Source: Sulfurospirillum sp001602955
GTDB lineage: Bacteria; Campylobacterota; Campylobacteria; Campylobacterales; Sulfurospirillaceae
Direction of reading: 5' to 3'
Assembly (NCBI GenBank): GCA_001602955.1
Contig: LVAC01000022.1
Location: forward strand, 186,001-250,000
Length of the DNA stretch: 64,000 bases
Shown: positions 34,363-44,138 of the stretch, in pieces
How the letters are laid out: every line of letters starts with the position of its first letter
Position numbering within the stretch: the first letter of the stretch is position 1
Position numbers and translations under genes: made by a program
The notes under the pieces: generated by a model
Told to the model about the DNA's origin: nothing
Database searches by the model: none
The model's input: only the letters and a program-made list of their open reading frames with translations

Positions 34363-36675
34363 ATGAGTACTTACGGTGCAGACAATATTAAAGTTTTAAA
34401 AGGCCTTGAAGCGGTTCGTAAACGTCCGGGTATGTATATCGGCGACACGAATATCAACGGCTTACACCATTTAATTTACGAAGTCGTCGATAACTCTATC
34501 GATGAGGCAATGGCAGGCTATTGCGATCATATTAAAGTGGAATTGACACGCGAAGGATCGGCGATTATTACCGATAATGGACGGGGAATTCCCGTCGGTT
34601 GGCATGAAGGCGAAAATATGTCCGCCGCAACAGTTGTTTTAACCGTCTTACATGCCGGCGGAAAGTTTGATAAAGATACTTATAAAGTGAGCGGCGGTCT
34701 TCACGGCGTGGGCGTTTCGGTTGTAAATGCGCTTTCGTCTAAACTTGTTGCAACGATTAAGCGTGAGGGAAATGAACATCGCCAAGAGTTTGCGTGCGGT
34801 ATTCCTCAAACGCCTTTAGATGTTGTTAAAACTACAAACCGAACGGGAACGACGATTGAATTTTGGCCCGATGCTACGATTTTTGAAACCGTTGAATTTC
34901 AATTTGAAATTTTAGCGCAGCGTTTTCGCGAACTTGCCTATTTAAATCCTAAAATTAAAATCGAACTTAAAGACGGACGTGACGGACGCGCCGAAACGTA
35001 CCATTTTGAGGGCGGTATCAGACAGTTTGTTCTCGATCTTAACAAAAAAGAAAAAGTTGCCGAAGCGGTTCACTATACGGCAAGTGTCGAAGACGTAGAA
35101 GTCGATATCGCGATGATGTACAATTCGACCTACAGCGAGATCGTGTATTCGTTTGTCAACAACATTAAAACCATCGACGGTGGAACACACGAAAGCGGTT
35201 TCCGTGCCGGCTTGACGCGAGCTATTACCAATTACATCTCTTTAAACGCAGGTATCCGCGAAAAAGATGCCAAAATTACGGGTGATGACGTGCGTGAAGG
35301 TTTGATCGCTATTGTGAGCGTTAAAGTTCCCGAACCGCAATTTGAAGGTCAAACCAAAGGAAAGCTCGGAAGTTCGTACGTTAAACCGATTGTTCAAAAA
35401 TTGGTTTATGAGCAATTAGTTAAATATTTTGAAGAAAATCCGATCGAAGCCAAAGCCATTATGAATAAAGCTCTTATGGCGGCACGCGGTCGCGAAGCGG
35501 CTAAAAACGCGCGTGATTTAACACGTCGAAAAGATGCTATGAGCATCGGTACGCTTCCGGGAAAATTGGCGGATTGTCAAAGTAAAGACCCTTCTATTTG
35601 TGAACTTTACCTCGTTGAGGGCGATAGTGCAGGCGGTTCGGCAAAACAGGGACGTGATAGGGTTTTTCAAGCCATTTTGCCGCTTAAAGGTAAAATCTTA
35701 AATGTTGAAAAAAGCCGCTTGGATAAAATTTTAAAATCGGACGAAATCAAAAATATGATTACTGCTCTTGGATGCGGTATCGGCGATGAGTTTAACGAAG
35801 AAAAATTACGTTACCACAAACTCATTATTATGACCGATGCCGACGTCGACGGTAGTCATATTCAAACGCTTCTTTTAACGTTTTTGTTCCGTTTCTTACG
35901 ACCGATCGTCGATAACGGTTACGTCTATTTGGCACAACCGCCGTTGTATCGCTATAAAAAGGGTAAAAAAGAGATTTATCTCAAAGACGATACCGAAATG
36001 AATGCTTTCTTAATCGAGTCGGGTTTGGAAACGATGGAAATAGAAGGCGTCGGAACGCCGGATTTAATCGATTATTTTAAAATTATCGCAGCGTATCGCG
36101 GTATTTTAAAAGAGCTTGAAAAGCGCTTTTCGATGATTGAAGTGGTTCGTTATTTAATTGAAAATCCGGATTTAATCTCTCTTCCTTCACACGAGCTTTT
36201 CGAAGCGATTAAAGCGTATATTCAAAAAGTCGGATACAATTTATTAAACCATTATATTACGCCTGAGAGTCTTCATCTGTTTATTCAAACCAATGACGGC
36301 TTAGAAGAGTTACTCTTAGACGATACTTTTTACGGCAATGCTTTATACGAAGAGGCACGTTATATTTACGGCAAAATTCAAGAGCGCGATTTTGACGTTT
36401 TTGAAGGACGCGATCCGATTGAAATTTTAGACGAAATTGAAAAAAATGCTAAAAAAGGTGCGTATATCCAACGCTATAAAGGTCTGGGTGAAATGAATCC
36501 TGAACAGCTTTGGGAAACGACGATGAATCCCGAAAACAGACGTTTATTGCAAGTTAAAGTCGAAGATGCCGAACTTGCAAGCGAAACCTTTACGCTTTTC
36601 ATGGGCGATGAAGTCGAGCCGCGCCGACAATACATTCAAGATCACGCCAAAGACGTTAAACACTTGGACGTTTAA
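34363..36675 (+). CDS. gyrB: DNA gyrase subunit B
   Basis: A 770-residue ATPase subunit of gyrase. The GHKL ATP site includes VVDNSIDEAMAGY, ITDNGRGIP and GGLHGVGVSVVNALS. The TOPRIM domain has LVEGDSAGGSAKQGRDR and TDADVDGSHI. The C-terminus has the conserved QRYKGLGEMNPEQLWETTM. The stop codon overlaps the next start (TAATG), so the following GGDEF/EAL gene is translationally coupled. Confidence 0.98.
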   Translation: MSTYGADNIKVLKGLEAVRKRPGMYIGDTNINGLHHLIYEVVDNSIDEAMAGYCDHIKVELTREGSAIITDNGRGIPVGWHEGENMSAATVVLTVLHAGGKFDKDTYKVSGGLHGVGVSVVNALSSKLVATIKREGNEHRQEFACGIPQTPLDVVKTTNRTGTTIEFWPDATIFETVEFQFEILAQRFRELAYLNPKIKIELKDGRDGRAETYHFEGGIRQFVLDLNKKEKVAEAVHYTASVEDVEVDIAMMYNSTYSEIVYSFVNNIKTIDGGTHESGFRAGLTRAITNYISLNAGIREKDAKITGDDVREGLIAIVSVKVPEPQFEGQTKGKLGSSYVKPIVQKLVYEQLVKYFEENPIEAKAIMNKALMAARGREAAKNARDLTRRKDAMSIGTLPGKLADCQSKDPSICELYLVEGDSAGGSAKQGRDRVFQAILPLKGKILNVEKSRLDKILKSDEIKNMITALGCGIGDEFNEEKLRYHKLIIMTDADVDGSHIQTLLLTFLFRFLRPIVDNGYVYLAQPPLYRYKKGKKEIYLKDDTEMNAFLIESGLETMEIEGVGTPDLIDYFKIIAAYRGILKELEKRFSMIEVVRYLIENPDLISLPSHELFEAIKAYIQKVGYNLLNHYITPESLHLFIQTNDGLEELLLDDTFYGNALYEEARYIYGKIQERDFDVFEGRDPIEILDEIEKNAKKGAYIQRYKGLGEMNPEQLWETTMNPENRRLLQVKVEDAELASETFTLFMGDEVEPRRQYIQDHAKDVKHLDV

Positions 36676-38090
36676 TGCTCTATTCGGAGAAGAAAGAAAG
36701 AGAAAATCGATTTATTACCGCCTTAAAAATTGCCTTTCCTTTTCTTCTTCTCTTGGGCATATTTTTTCATGCATCACAGCTTTTTAAGCACGATACGTTC
36801 AATTTTATTCTTCTCATTTTATTAATTCCCGTTTACGTGTATTACACGGTTTATTTGATCTATTACGGTTTTCAAACGACGCTGATCGATCCGATTACTA
36901 AAACATTTAATCGAACAAAAATTCTCTCAAAAATTGAAAAGATCAAACAAAAAGATCAAACACTGATTGTTTTATTACATGTCAAAAATTTGAGTGATAT
37001 TAACGATCGCTACGGCTTTAATAACGGTGATAGCGTTTTGAAAAAATTGATTGAAAAATTACAAGCGTTTTTGACTGAACATCATTTAAAAAACGTACCG
37101 ATCGGTCGTTACAGTAACAGTATGTTTCTTTTTTATACGCGTTATCCTTCTTTAGAGCTAAAACACTTTATGATGCTTTTTACGAAAAGCATTCAAAATG
37201 TCGGTATCGATAATATCGAAGTTAAAATCGATTTTGCGATGATTGGAGCACATTACGACGAATCGACGGAAAACATCATTGAAAAATTGATTTTATTGAG
37301 CGAAGAAACGGATAAAAAAGAAGAAGAAACGGTAATATTAAAACCCGATGCTATGAATAAAATGATTGTTCATGCCATTCAGGAAAACCGTCTTTTTTTT
37401 AAATATCAACCCTGCGTAAAATACGACGACCGTTCCCAAAAACTGTATGAAATTTTAACGCGTATCGATTTACAAGAACAAGGTATTCTTAGTAAGCAAC
37501 AAATTCAACGTATTGTCAACCATGCGGGATATGAAAAAGAGTTCGACGAAAAAGTTTTTGGATTGCTTTTAGAAGAGTTAAAACCACTTTTAGAACAAAC
37601 CGATGCGTTGTTTTGCATTGAAATTTCGCCGGTTTCACTGCGAAATACCGCTTTTAAACGTTACCTTCAAACGCTTTTTAAACGTCTCAAAATCGATCCG
37701 AATCGTTTTATTCTCGAAATTATCGAAAAAAAAAGTTACGAAGAGATGGGGCGTTTTAATGAAATTGTTAAAAGTTACCGAGAATTCGGTTTTAAAATCG
37801 CACTTGGAAATTTTGGCGGAAATAACGCGAGTTTCGAGTATTTAAAATATCTTACGATTGATTGGATAAAATTTGATATTGAATTTACCAAAAATATTGA
37901 AGCGGATCCATACCGTGTTTTACTCAAGCATTATAGTGAACTGGCAAGGTCGCTTCATATACGGACTATGATAAAATTTGTCGATAAAAAGACTCTTTTT
38001 GAAAAAGCAAAAGCGTACGAACCTGATTTTATACAGGGATTTTATATCTCAAAGCCCAAATCCATAGGAGAAATAGATGAAATATGGTGA
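36675..38090 (+). CDS. Membrane protein with degenerate GGDEF and EAL domains
   Basis: A 471-residue protein with two N-terminal hydrophobic helices (residues ~15-35 and ~42-65). A GGDEF-like domain follows whose active-site loop reads GRYSNSMF, so the GGDEF residues are gone. A C-terminal EAL-like domain has YEIL in place of EAL and GNFGGNN where the DDFGTG metal-binding pair should be; FIQGFYISKP keeps the glutamine. It is therefore predicted not to make or break c-di-GMP, and may bind it or act as a scaffold. Coupled to gyrB by TAATG; queF starts inside its end. Confidence 0.82.
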   Translation: MLYSEKKERENRFITALKIAFPFLLLLGIFFHASQLFKHDTFNFILLILLIPVYVYYTVYLIYYGFQTTLIDPITKTFNRTKILSKIEKIKQKDQTLIVLLHVKNLSDINDRYGFNNGDSVLKKLIEKLQAFLTEHHLKNVPIGRYSNSMFLFYTRYPSLELKHFMMLFTKSIQNVGIDNIEVKIDFAMIGAHYDESTENIIEKLILLSEETDKKEEETVILKPDAMNKMIVHAIQENRLFFKYQPCVKYDDRSQKLYEILTRIDLQEQGILSKQQIQRIVNHAGYEKEFDEKVFGLLLEELKPLLEQTDALFCIEISPVSLRNTAFKRYLQTLFKRLKIDPNRFILEIIEKKSYEEMGRFNEIVKSYREFGFKIALGNFGGNNASFEYLKYLTIDWIKFDIEFTKNIEADPYRVLLKHYSELARSLHIRTMIKFVDKKTLFEKAKAYEPDFIQGFYISKPKSIGEIDEIW

Positions 38091-38472
38091 AAAAATTATT
38101 AAAGAGTTTGATGTTGAAAAAGATTTGGAAATTTGGCCCAATCAACACAAAAAAAATTACGTTATTAAATTGACCTTGCCGGAGTTTTGTTGTTTGTGTC
38201 CACGAAGCGGTTATCCTGATTTTGCAACAATTTACATCGATTATATTCCAAACGAGTGGGTGGTCGAGTTAAAAGCGATCAAACTTTACATCAACAGTTT
38301 TATGAATCGTAATATCAGCCATGAAAATTCGGCAAATGAAATTTACGATCTTTTAGACACAAAACTCAAACCCAAGTGGCTCAAAGTCGTTGCCGATTTT
38401 AATCCGCGCGGAAACGTTCATACCGTTATCGAAATCGATTCTAAAGTCGTACGAAACGAGAGCACATGTTAA
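38077..38472 (+). CDS. queF: 7-cyano-7-deazaguanine reductase QueF
   Basis: A 131-residue NADPH-dependent nitrile reductase converting preQ0 to preQ1 in queuosine synthesis. The catalytic cysteine and aspartate are in LCPRSGYPDFATI, followed by the QueF motif VVELKAIKLYINSFMN. The short unimodular form (YkvM type) is expected for this length. It overlaps the GGDEF/EAL gene by 14 bases and the HD gene by 7, so it is part of the gyrB-led unit. A homologue near the origin is common in this phylum. Confidence 0.94.
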   Translation: MKYGEKIIKEFDVEKDLEIWPNQHKKNYVIKLTLPEFCCLCPRSGYPDFATIYIDYIPNEWVVELKAIKLYINSFMNRNISHENSANEIYDLLDTKLKPKWLKVVADFNPRGNVHTVIEIDSKVVRNESTC

Positions 38473-39677
38473 ATCCAAAACTCATCGAACAATTTTTCGG
38501 CGCGGCGTCTATTCAACGTTGGAACGATTATCCGCGTATGGTAGAGTTGGTGGAACTCGACAAACAAGCACACAAGTTTATTATCGCTTATTTCGTGGCG
38601 AAAATGGAAGGTGACGAAAGTATCGATATGCGTTCGTTGATTGAAGCGGGTATTTTCGAATTTTTGCGCCGTGTGGTTGTGACCGATATTCGCCCTGACG
38701 TTTTTCGAAGAGCACTTCAAAAAAAAGAAAAAGAGATTAATACGTGGGTACTTTCCCAACTGTACGATTCGCTCAGTGAAATTGAAAACGGAGCGTTTTA
38801 CCGACGGTTTGAGACGTATATTAGCGATAGTTCTATGTATAAAAAAGAGCGTTTTATTTTAAAAGCAGCTTCTTACATGTCAACGCGTTGGGAATTTTCA
38901 ATCGTGTATCAAACGAGCCAATTTTTAAACAATATCGACCGTGTTAAAGAAGCGGTCGAAGAGGAAATCGAGGATTATTACGAGCTGATTAGCATTCGAA
39001 AAATGGCGATGAATAAGAAAATTTCGAAAGTAATCGATCTAAGCGGACGTCTTCGTTTTCAAAAACGTTGGGCGCAAACGCCGCGCATTCCCGAAACGTC
39101 CGTTTTGGGACACATGCTCATCGTCGCGATTTTGGGTTATTTTTATTCGCTCTCGGCCAAAGCGTGCGACACTCGTTTGGTCAATAACTTTTTTTGTGCC
39201 CTGTTCCACGATCTTCCCGAAGCTTTAACGCGCGATATTATCTCTCCGGTCAAATATTCCGTAAGCGGTTTGGACGACATTATCAGCGAATTTGAAATTA
39301 AGATGATCGAAGAAGAAATTTTGCCGAATTTACCCGAGGGTTTACTCAAAGAGTTTAAGTATTTGCTCGGTTTGTACGGCGACAACCATAAAGACGAATT
39401 TATGAATCGCATTTTTGAGCATGAAATAACGGCGATCGACGATCCTTGCGAATACAACGAAGAGCGATTCCATACCATCGACGGTAAAGCACTTAAAAAT
39501 TGCGATAATTTAGCCGCATTTATCGAAGCTACGCTTTCGATTTCGCACGGCGTCAAATCCAAAGAGTTGATCCAAGGTAAAGAACATATTCGTCAAAAGC
39601 TCAAAGAAAAAGGGAAAATGGGCAATGCCGATTTTTACGAGTTAGCCTTGGAAATTGAAAACTATTTTGGAGCGTAA
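38466..39677 (+). CDS. HD-domain phosphohydrolase (HD_3/YfbR-like)
   Basis: A 403-residue protein. The metal-binding HD core lies in the middle: GHMLIVAILGYF supplies the first histidine, FFCALFHDLPEALTRDI the HD pair, and a later aspartate completes it. This layout resembles YfbR-type 5'-deoxynucleotidases, but the ~200-residue N-terminal part is unassigned and the substrate is uncertain. ATG at 38466 overlaps queF. It ends the gyrB operon; the SRP RNA gene follows on the other strand. Confidence 0.8.
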   Translation: MLNPKLIEQFFGAASIQRWNDYPRMVELVELDKQAHKFIIAYFVAKMEGDESIDMRSLIEAGIFEFLRRVVVTDIRPDVFRRALQKKEKEINTWVLSQLYDSLSEIENGAFYRRFETYISDSSMYKKERFILKAASYMSTRWEFSIVYQTSQFLNNIDRVKEAVEEEIEDYYELISIRKMAMNKKISKVIDLSGRLRFQKRWAQTPRIPETSVLGHMLIVAILGYFYSLSAKACDTRLVNNFFCALFHDLPEALTRDIISPVKYSVSGLDDIISEFEIKMIEEEILPNLPEGLLKEFKYLLGLYGDNHKDEFMNRIFEHEITAIDDPCEYNEERFHTIDGKALKNCDNLAAFIEATLSISHGVKSKELIQGKEHIRQKLKEKGKMGNADFYELALEIENYFGA

Positions 39678-39696
39678 AAGAAGTATAAAATAAAAA

Positions 39697-39799
39697 CCCT
39701 CTTCCAGATGGCTGCGGCACACACCTTAAAAAAGTGCTCTGCTGTGTTCCCACCCTGAAGCGATGCTCTTAGAAGACGTTGCACAGGTCTAGAAGAAGG
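39697..39799 (-). ncRNA. ffs: Signal recognition particle RNA (4.5S-type)
   Basis: Reading the minus strand, a 12-bp terminal helix forms between CCTTCTTCTAGA and TCTGGAAGAGGG. The apical domain shows CAGG...GUG-GGAA-CAC...AGCAG. This is the helix-8 GGAA tetraloop with the asymmetric CAGG/AGCAG loop bound by Ffh. A T-rich stretch (TTTTTATTTTATA) directly after the 3' end should terminate it. It is ~103 nt, as expected for short bacterial SRP RNAs. It lies antisense between the HD gene and ung. Confidence 0.85.
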
Positions 39800-39846
39800 C
39801 GAAGCGTATTTTACCCAAAAATTCTTAAAAAACATAGAGGAAGCGT

Positions 39847-40521
39847 ATGGTCGATCCTAAAATTGAAGCAAGTTGGAAGAAGGTTTTATTGGACGAGTTT
39901 CAAAAACCCTATTTTGAGACCTTAAAAGCTTTTTTGCTCGAAGAAAAAAAACATTTTACGATCTATCCGAGCGGGCAAAATATCTTTGCGGCGTTTGATC
40001 ATACACCATTTGACAAAGTTAAAGTGGTTATTTTAGGGCAAGATCCTTATCATGGAACAGGTCAAGCACACGGACTCTCTTTTTCGGTGCAAGAAGGCGT
40101 GCCGTATCCTCCCTCTTTGCAAAATATTTTCAAAGAACTTCACGATGACTTAGGATGCCCTATCCCTCAAAACGGAACCTTGAGCGCATGGGCAAATCAA
40201 GGCGTTTTTTTGCTCAACACCGTTTTAACCGTACGTGCGGGCGAAGCCAATTCGCATCGCGGACAAGGATGGGAAATCTTTACGGACGAGGTTATCAAAC
40301 GTCTAAGCGCGCAAAAAGAGCATCTTGTTTTTATTCTTTGGGGAAGTCCCGCCGGTGCGAAAGCTTCGCTGATCGATGCAAAAAAACATCTCATTTTGCG
40401 TTCCGTTCACCCTTCACCTTTATCAAGTTATCGCGGATTTTTCGGTTCAAAACCATTTTCCAAAAGTAACGACTATTTGATTCAAACCCGACAACAACCG
40501 ATTCAATGGTGTCTTTCTTAA
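39847..40521 (+). CDS. ung: Uracil-DNA glycosylase
   Basis: A 224-residue family-1 glycosylase that removes uracil from DNA. The water-activating loop GQDPYHGTGQAHGLSFSV is near residues 62-79, and the minor-groove loop HPSPLSSYRGFFG near residue 190. Length and both motifs are typical. ATG follows GAGGAAGCGT. The end overlaps mutY by 16 bases, making a base-excision-repair pair. Confidence 0.97.
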   Translation: MVDPKIEASWKKVLLDEFQKPYFETLKAFLLEEKKHFTIYPSGQNIFAAFDHTPFDKVKVVILGQDPYHGTGQAHGLSFSVQEGVPYPPSLQNIFKELHDDLGCPIPQNGTLSAWANQGVFLLNTVLTVRAGEANSHRGQGWEIFTDEVIKRLSAQKEHLVFILWGSPAGAKASLIDAKKHLILRSVHPSPLSSYRGFFGSKPFSKSNDYLIQTRQQPIQWCLS

Positions 40522-41492
40522 GCGTCGTTCACGATCGCCTTTACGCGTGGTATCAAACTAACGGTCGTCACGATTTACCGTGGCGACAAACCGACGATGC
40601 GTATCGTATTTATCTCAGCGAGATTATGCTTCAGCAAACGCAAGTTAAAACCGTTTTGGAGCGGTTTTATTTTCCGTTTTTAAAGCGATTTGAAACCCTT
40701 CAAAGTGTAGCCGAAGCTCCTTTGGACGATGTTTTAAAAGCATGGGAAGGTCTTGGATATTACACGCGGGCTAAAAACCTTCATCATACGGCACTGACAT
40801 GTCAGGGGGTTTTGCCGAAAACTCCCGAAGAACTCGGTGGACTTAAGGGAATCGGAAAAAGTACGGCGCATGCAATCTGTGCATTTGCCTATCGCCAAGC
40901 GTTGCCTATTTTGGATGCCAACGTTAAGCGTGTTTTATGCCGTTATTTTGCCTTACACGTCAAGAATGAAAATGTATTGTGGCAAAAGGCATGGGAGCTT
41001 TTGGATACGAAACGCCCCTTTGAGTATAATCAAGCGATGATGGATTTAGGCTCGATGGTTTGTACGTCTAAAAATCCTACATGTAATGCGTGTCCGATGA
41101 AACTGACATGTCAAGGTAAAACATACCCCGAAAACTATCCTCAAAACATTAAAAAACCGAAAATTCCGATTAAAAAACGGTTTGTTTCGGTTGTGATTTG
41201 TGAAGGAAAATTAGGATTGATTCAACGTAAAGAGAGGCTTTTGCACGGACTTTGGGGTTTTGTGCAAACGGATGAAAAACCCGAAGGTCGTTTTTTGGGT
41301 ATCGTCCGTCATACTTACAGTCATTTTAAACTCGAACTCGAAGTGTTTCAACCGGGATGTTGCACCAAAACATTTGACGGTTGGTTTGACGAAGAGGAAA
41401 TAGCCTCGTTAGCTCTCTCGACGGTCGATAAAAAAATACTACGATGCTGGCGTAGCATGATGATGAAAAGCATCGTTTCGAACACCGACTAA
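40506..41492 (+). CDS. mutY: A/G-specific adenine glycosylase MutY
   Basis: A 328-residue glycosylase removing adenine mispaired with 8-oxoguanine. The catalytic glutamate is in SEIMLQQTQV, the helix-hairpin-helix in LKGIGKSTAHAI and the catalytic aspartate in ILDANVKRV. The [4Fe-4S] motif C-x6-C-x2-C-x5-C spans cysteines 186-202. A Nudix-like C-terminal domain follows. ATG lies inside ung. The last 54 bases overlap the convergent MFS gene. Confidence 0.95.
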   Translation: MVSFLSVVHDRLYAWYQTNGRHDLPWRQTDDAYRIYLSEIMLQQTQVKTVLERFYFPFLKRFETLQSVAEAPLDDVLKAWEGLGYYTRAKNLHHTALTCQGVLPKTPEELGGLKGIGKSTAHAICAFAYRQALPILDANVKRVLCRYFALHVKNENVLWQKAWELLDTKRPFEYNQAMMDLGSMVCTSKNPTCNACPMKLTCQGKTYPENYPQNIKKPKIPIKKRFVSVVICEGKLGLIQRKERLLHGLWGFVQTDEKPEGRFLGIVRHTYSHFKLELEVFQPGCCTKTFDGWFDEEEIASLALSTVDKKILRCWRSMMMKSIVSNTD

Positions 41493-42629
41493 AAAGAGCG
41501 TTACGCTGCAAAGACTTACGCCCATCATCACGCCCATAACGGGTAAAAGCGTTCCATCATGCAAAAAGCTTGCGACAAAGCCCATCAAAGCACCCATACT
41601 GTACTGTAAAACGCCGATAATCGCGTTCGCGGATGCACTGATGTTCGGGAAAAATTCTAGCGTCAATGAAACTGAGTTGGAAAAAATAAAGCCTAAAGAG
41701 CCGATGTAAAGCATAATCAACGGGAAAATAAAAGTAATGCTTTGATCGCGAAGTATAAAAAGTAAAAAACCCAAAAATGCTTGCAAAACCATACCGAAAC
41801 GCAAAAGATAAAAAGGCTCGATACGTTTGACAAGATGGGCGTTGAGCCTACCTGTCAGCATCAGTAAGATGACGTTACTTGCAAAGAAAAACGAAAAAAG
41901 CGTCGCTCCGATATGAAAATGTTCCATATAAATAAACGACGAAGAGGTAATGAACGTGTACATCCCGGACGAGCACAATATTTGCGATACGATCAAAACC
42001 ATCGCCGTTTTATGGCTTAAAACGCGTTTGTAATTTTGAAAAGGAGTTATTTTCGTGCTGGTTTGTACACCTTTGGGAAAGAAAAAAAAGTAGATTGTAA
42101 GAATCATAAAGGCATAAACGCACAAAAAAACAAAAATACTTCGCCATGAAAAAAGTTTTAAAAATAAAGCACCGAGCGTAGGTGCGATTAGCGGTGCGGT
42201 TAGCATAATCATAGCAATCAGTGAAAAGACGCGCGCACTCTCTTTACCCTCGTATCGATCGCGTACAGTTGCAGATACGTTAACCGTAGCAATACCGCCG
42301 CCGAAAGATTGAATCGTGCGTAAAATCCAAAAAAGCGTAATATCGTGCGTAAAAATGAGCGCAAAGCTACTGAGTCCGAAAAGAATCAATCCAATACTAA
42401 TCAGCGGCTTTCTTCCGTAAGCGTCCGAAATCGGCCCACCGAAAAGCTGACCCATCGCAATACCGAAGAAAAAAAGACTGAGACTAAATTCAACGTTGGG
42501 TATGGAAGTATGAAGGTCGCTTGCGATGGAGGGGAATGCCGGTAAATACATGTCGATCGACAAAGGAGAAATTGCCGATAAAGAGGCGAGAATAAGGATT
42601 AGCTGACGTTCGCTTAAAGAGTGGGACAT
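41439..42629 (-). CDS. Bcr/CflA-family MFS drug efflux pump
   Basis: A 396-residue protein with twelve hydrophobic helices. Motif A is GQLFGGPISDAYGRKPLI after TM2. The opening LAISPLSIDMYLPAFPSIA-like segment is diagnostic for the Bcr/CflA group. Members export bicyclomycin, chloramphenicol or other small molecules by proton antiport; substrate here is unknown. ATG at 42629 reads MSHSLSERQL. The C-terminal ~18 residues are encoded opposite the end of mutY, a convergent overlap of 54 bases. Confidence 0.9.
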   Translation of the reverse strand: MSHSLSERQLILILASLSAISPLSIDMYLPAFPSIASDLHTSIPNVEFSLSLFFFGIAMGQLFGGPISDAYGRKPLISIGLILFGLSSFALIFTHDITLFWILRTIQSFGGGIATVNVSATVRDRYEGKESARVFSLIAMIMLTAPLIAPTLGALFLKLFSWRSIFVFLCVYAFMILTIYFFFFPKGVQTSTKITPFQNYKRVLSHKTAMVLIVSQILCSSGMYTFITSSSFIYMEHFHIGATLFSFFFASNVILLMLTGRLNAHLVKRIEPFYLLRFGMVLQAFLGFLLFILRDQSITFIFPLIMLYIGSLGFIFSNSVSLTLEFFPNISASANAIIGVLQYSMGALMGFVASFLHDGTLLPVMGVMMGVSLCSVTLFLVGVRNDAFHHHATPAS

Positions 42630-42754
42630 TCTTTTTTTCCGTAATTTTTTAAAAGATTATAGGCGATTAGGTTAAATTGAATGTTAATAAAATCCTTTTG
42701 AATGCTTTAAGTCGTTGCGTTATACAATAAAGTCAAACGTGTCAAGGAGCGTCT

Positions 42755-43423
42755 ATGTTACGAAAATGGTTAACCCTTTTGATTACGGCATGGCTTTTGC
42801 TCGGTTGCAACGATAAAGCGGCAAACCACGCGAATGTTACGGTCGAGGGTGTGGACGCAAGTGAGCAAAATGCCATTAAATCGGTTATTTTGAACGGAAA
42901 AAATCCTCCCAAAGAGTACCTCGAACTTGCATGGAAAAAACTCAAATGTAGCGATGCAATTAGCCAAAGAATCGGAAAACGGGCGGTTTTTATTGCGCAT
43001 CGATTTCAAGAAAAACAGATTTACGGCGGAGAAATAACGCGCGAGGCAATCTTTTTTATCGGAAACGATAAACCGAGCAAGATTATCGATTTTGACGTCA
43101 AAACGGCATTTAGCGCATTGTTGGCGACACCGAGTATCCAAGAGATTTTTGCGTCTTCAATTTGGGATTTGAAACGGTTGCACGAATTATTTTCAACAAG
43201 TGCAAACGATGCTTCGGCCAAAGAGACGATCAAAGATTTTATTTATTCAATCAAACGTTTTTCCAAAGAGGATCAAAGCTACATTGATCAAGCGATTTCC
43301 ACGGCAAATACGCCGATGTCGATTGCCAATAATACGGCGTTGTTCATCGTTATGCGCCTTTTTCCCGAACTCTTAGAAGAGCTGTTGTTTGACGAAATAA
43401 CGTACAAGGGCAAATATTATTAA
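42755..43423 (+). CDS. Lipoprotein of unknown function
   Basis: A 222-residue protein with a lipoprotein signal: MLRKWLTLLITAWLLLGC ends in a lipobox cysteine at residue 18. The mature part is alpha-helical in character, with no motif I recognise. A -10-like TATACA with upstream TTGAAT (17-bp spacing, 42699-42727) precedes it. It is followed 9 bases later by the Sel1/Hcp-type gene, so the two probably form one envelope-related unit. Confidence 0.7.
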   Translation: MLRKWLTLLITAWLLLGCNDKAANHANVTVEGVDASEQNAIKSVILNGKNPPKEYLELAWKKLKCSDAISQRIGKRAVFIAHRFQEKQIYGGEITREAIFFIGNDKPSKIIDFDVKTAFSALLATPSIQEIFASSIWDLKRLHELFSTSANDASAKETIKDFIYSIKRFSKEDQSYIDQAISTANTPMSIANNTALFIVMRLFPELLEELLFDEITYKGKYY

Positions 43424-43432
43424 GGAGATACG

Positions 43433-44056
43433 ATGAAAGCTCTTATCTTTAAAATCGCGATAGGGTTTTATTTCAGTATCGGTATGCTTCACGCCGATGC
43501 TTTAAGCGAAGGCCTCGGTGCTTATGAAAAAGGAAACTACATGGCATCAAGCCTCTTTTTCGAAGAAGCCTGCGATAACAACGTGATGGAAGCATGCTAT
43601 AACCTTGCGCTGATGTACGACGAAGGTATGGGCGTTTATAAAGACGATCAAAAAGCGATGAGGTTATTGGCAAAAGCGTGTGAGGGCGGATTTGTCGATA
43701 GTTGCTATAATCTTGGCATAATGTACGAAAAAGGCGAAGGTGTTACGCAAGATACGGTAAAGGCGTTTACGCTTTATTATCAAGCTTGTGAAAAAGGGCA
43801 TACGCGAGGATGCTATTCGACCGCGCTTATGTACTATAAAGGCGAAGGCGTACGAAAGAACTTTGTTGAAGCCGCAAAACTTTTTCAACAAACATGCAAT
43901 GAAGGTTATGAAAAAAGTTGCTTTAATCTAGGCGTGATGTACCGTGACGGGCAAGGCGTGGTTCAAAACAGACAAAAAGCAATCGAGTTGTTCTCTCAAG
44001 CATGCACGATGGGTTTTGATCTCGGATGCAAAAACGCTCTGTTGCTCAAAGAGTGA
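43433..44056 (+). CDS. Exported Sel1/Hcp-like cysteine-rich repeat protein
   Basis: A 207-residue protein with signal peptide (MKALIFKIAIGFYFSIGM, cleaved after HADA). About five Sel1-type repeats of ~36 residues follow, each carrying a cysteine pair, for example CDNNVMEACYNLALMYDEG and CEGGFVDSCYNLGIMYEKG. This is the Helicobacter cysteine-rich protein (Hcp) pattern, in which paired cysteines form a disulfide in each repeat. The protein is presumably periplasmic; function unknown. AAGGAGATACG precedes ATG. Confidence 0.85.
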   Translation: MKALIFKIAIGFYFSIGMLHADALSEGLGAYEKGNYMASSLFFEEACDNNVMEACYNLALMYDEGMGVYKDDQKAMRLLAKACEGGFVDSCYNLGIMYEKGEGVTQDTVKAFTLYYQACEKGHTRGCYSTALMYYKGEGVRKNFVEAAKLFQQTCNEGYEKSCFNLGVMYRDGQGVVQNRQKAIELFSQACTMGFDLGCKNALLLKE

Positions 44057-44138
44057 TAGAAAAATTATAAGTGTTATTTTGCACTTAAGAATTGAATTAG
44101 CATTTTAACAAGACGTATTTTAGGGGTTTTTGAAGTAG

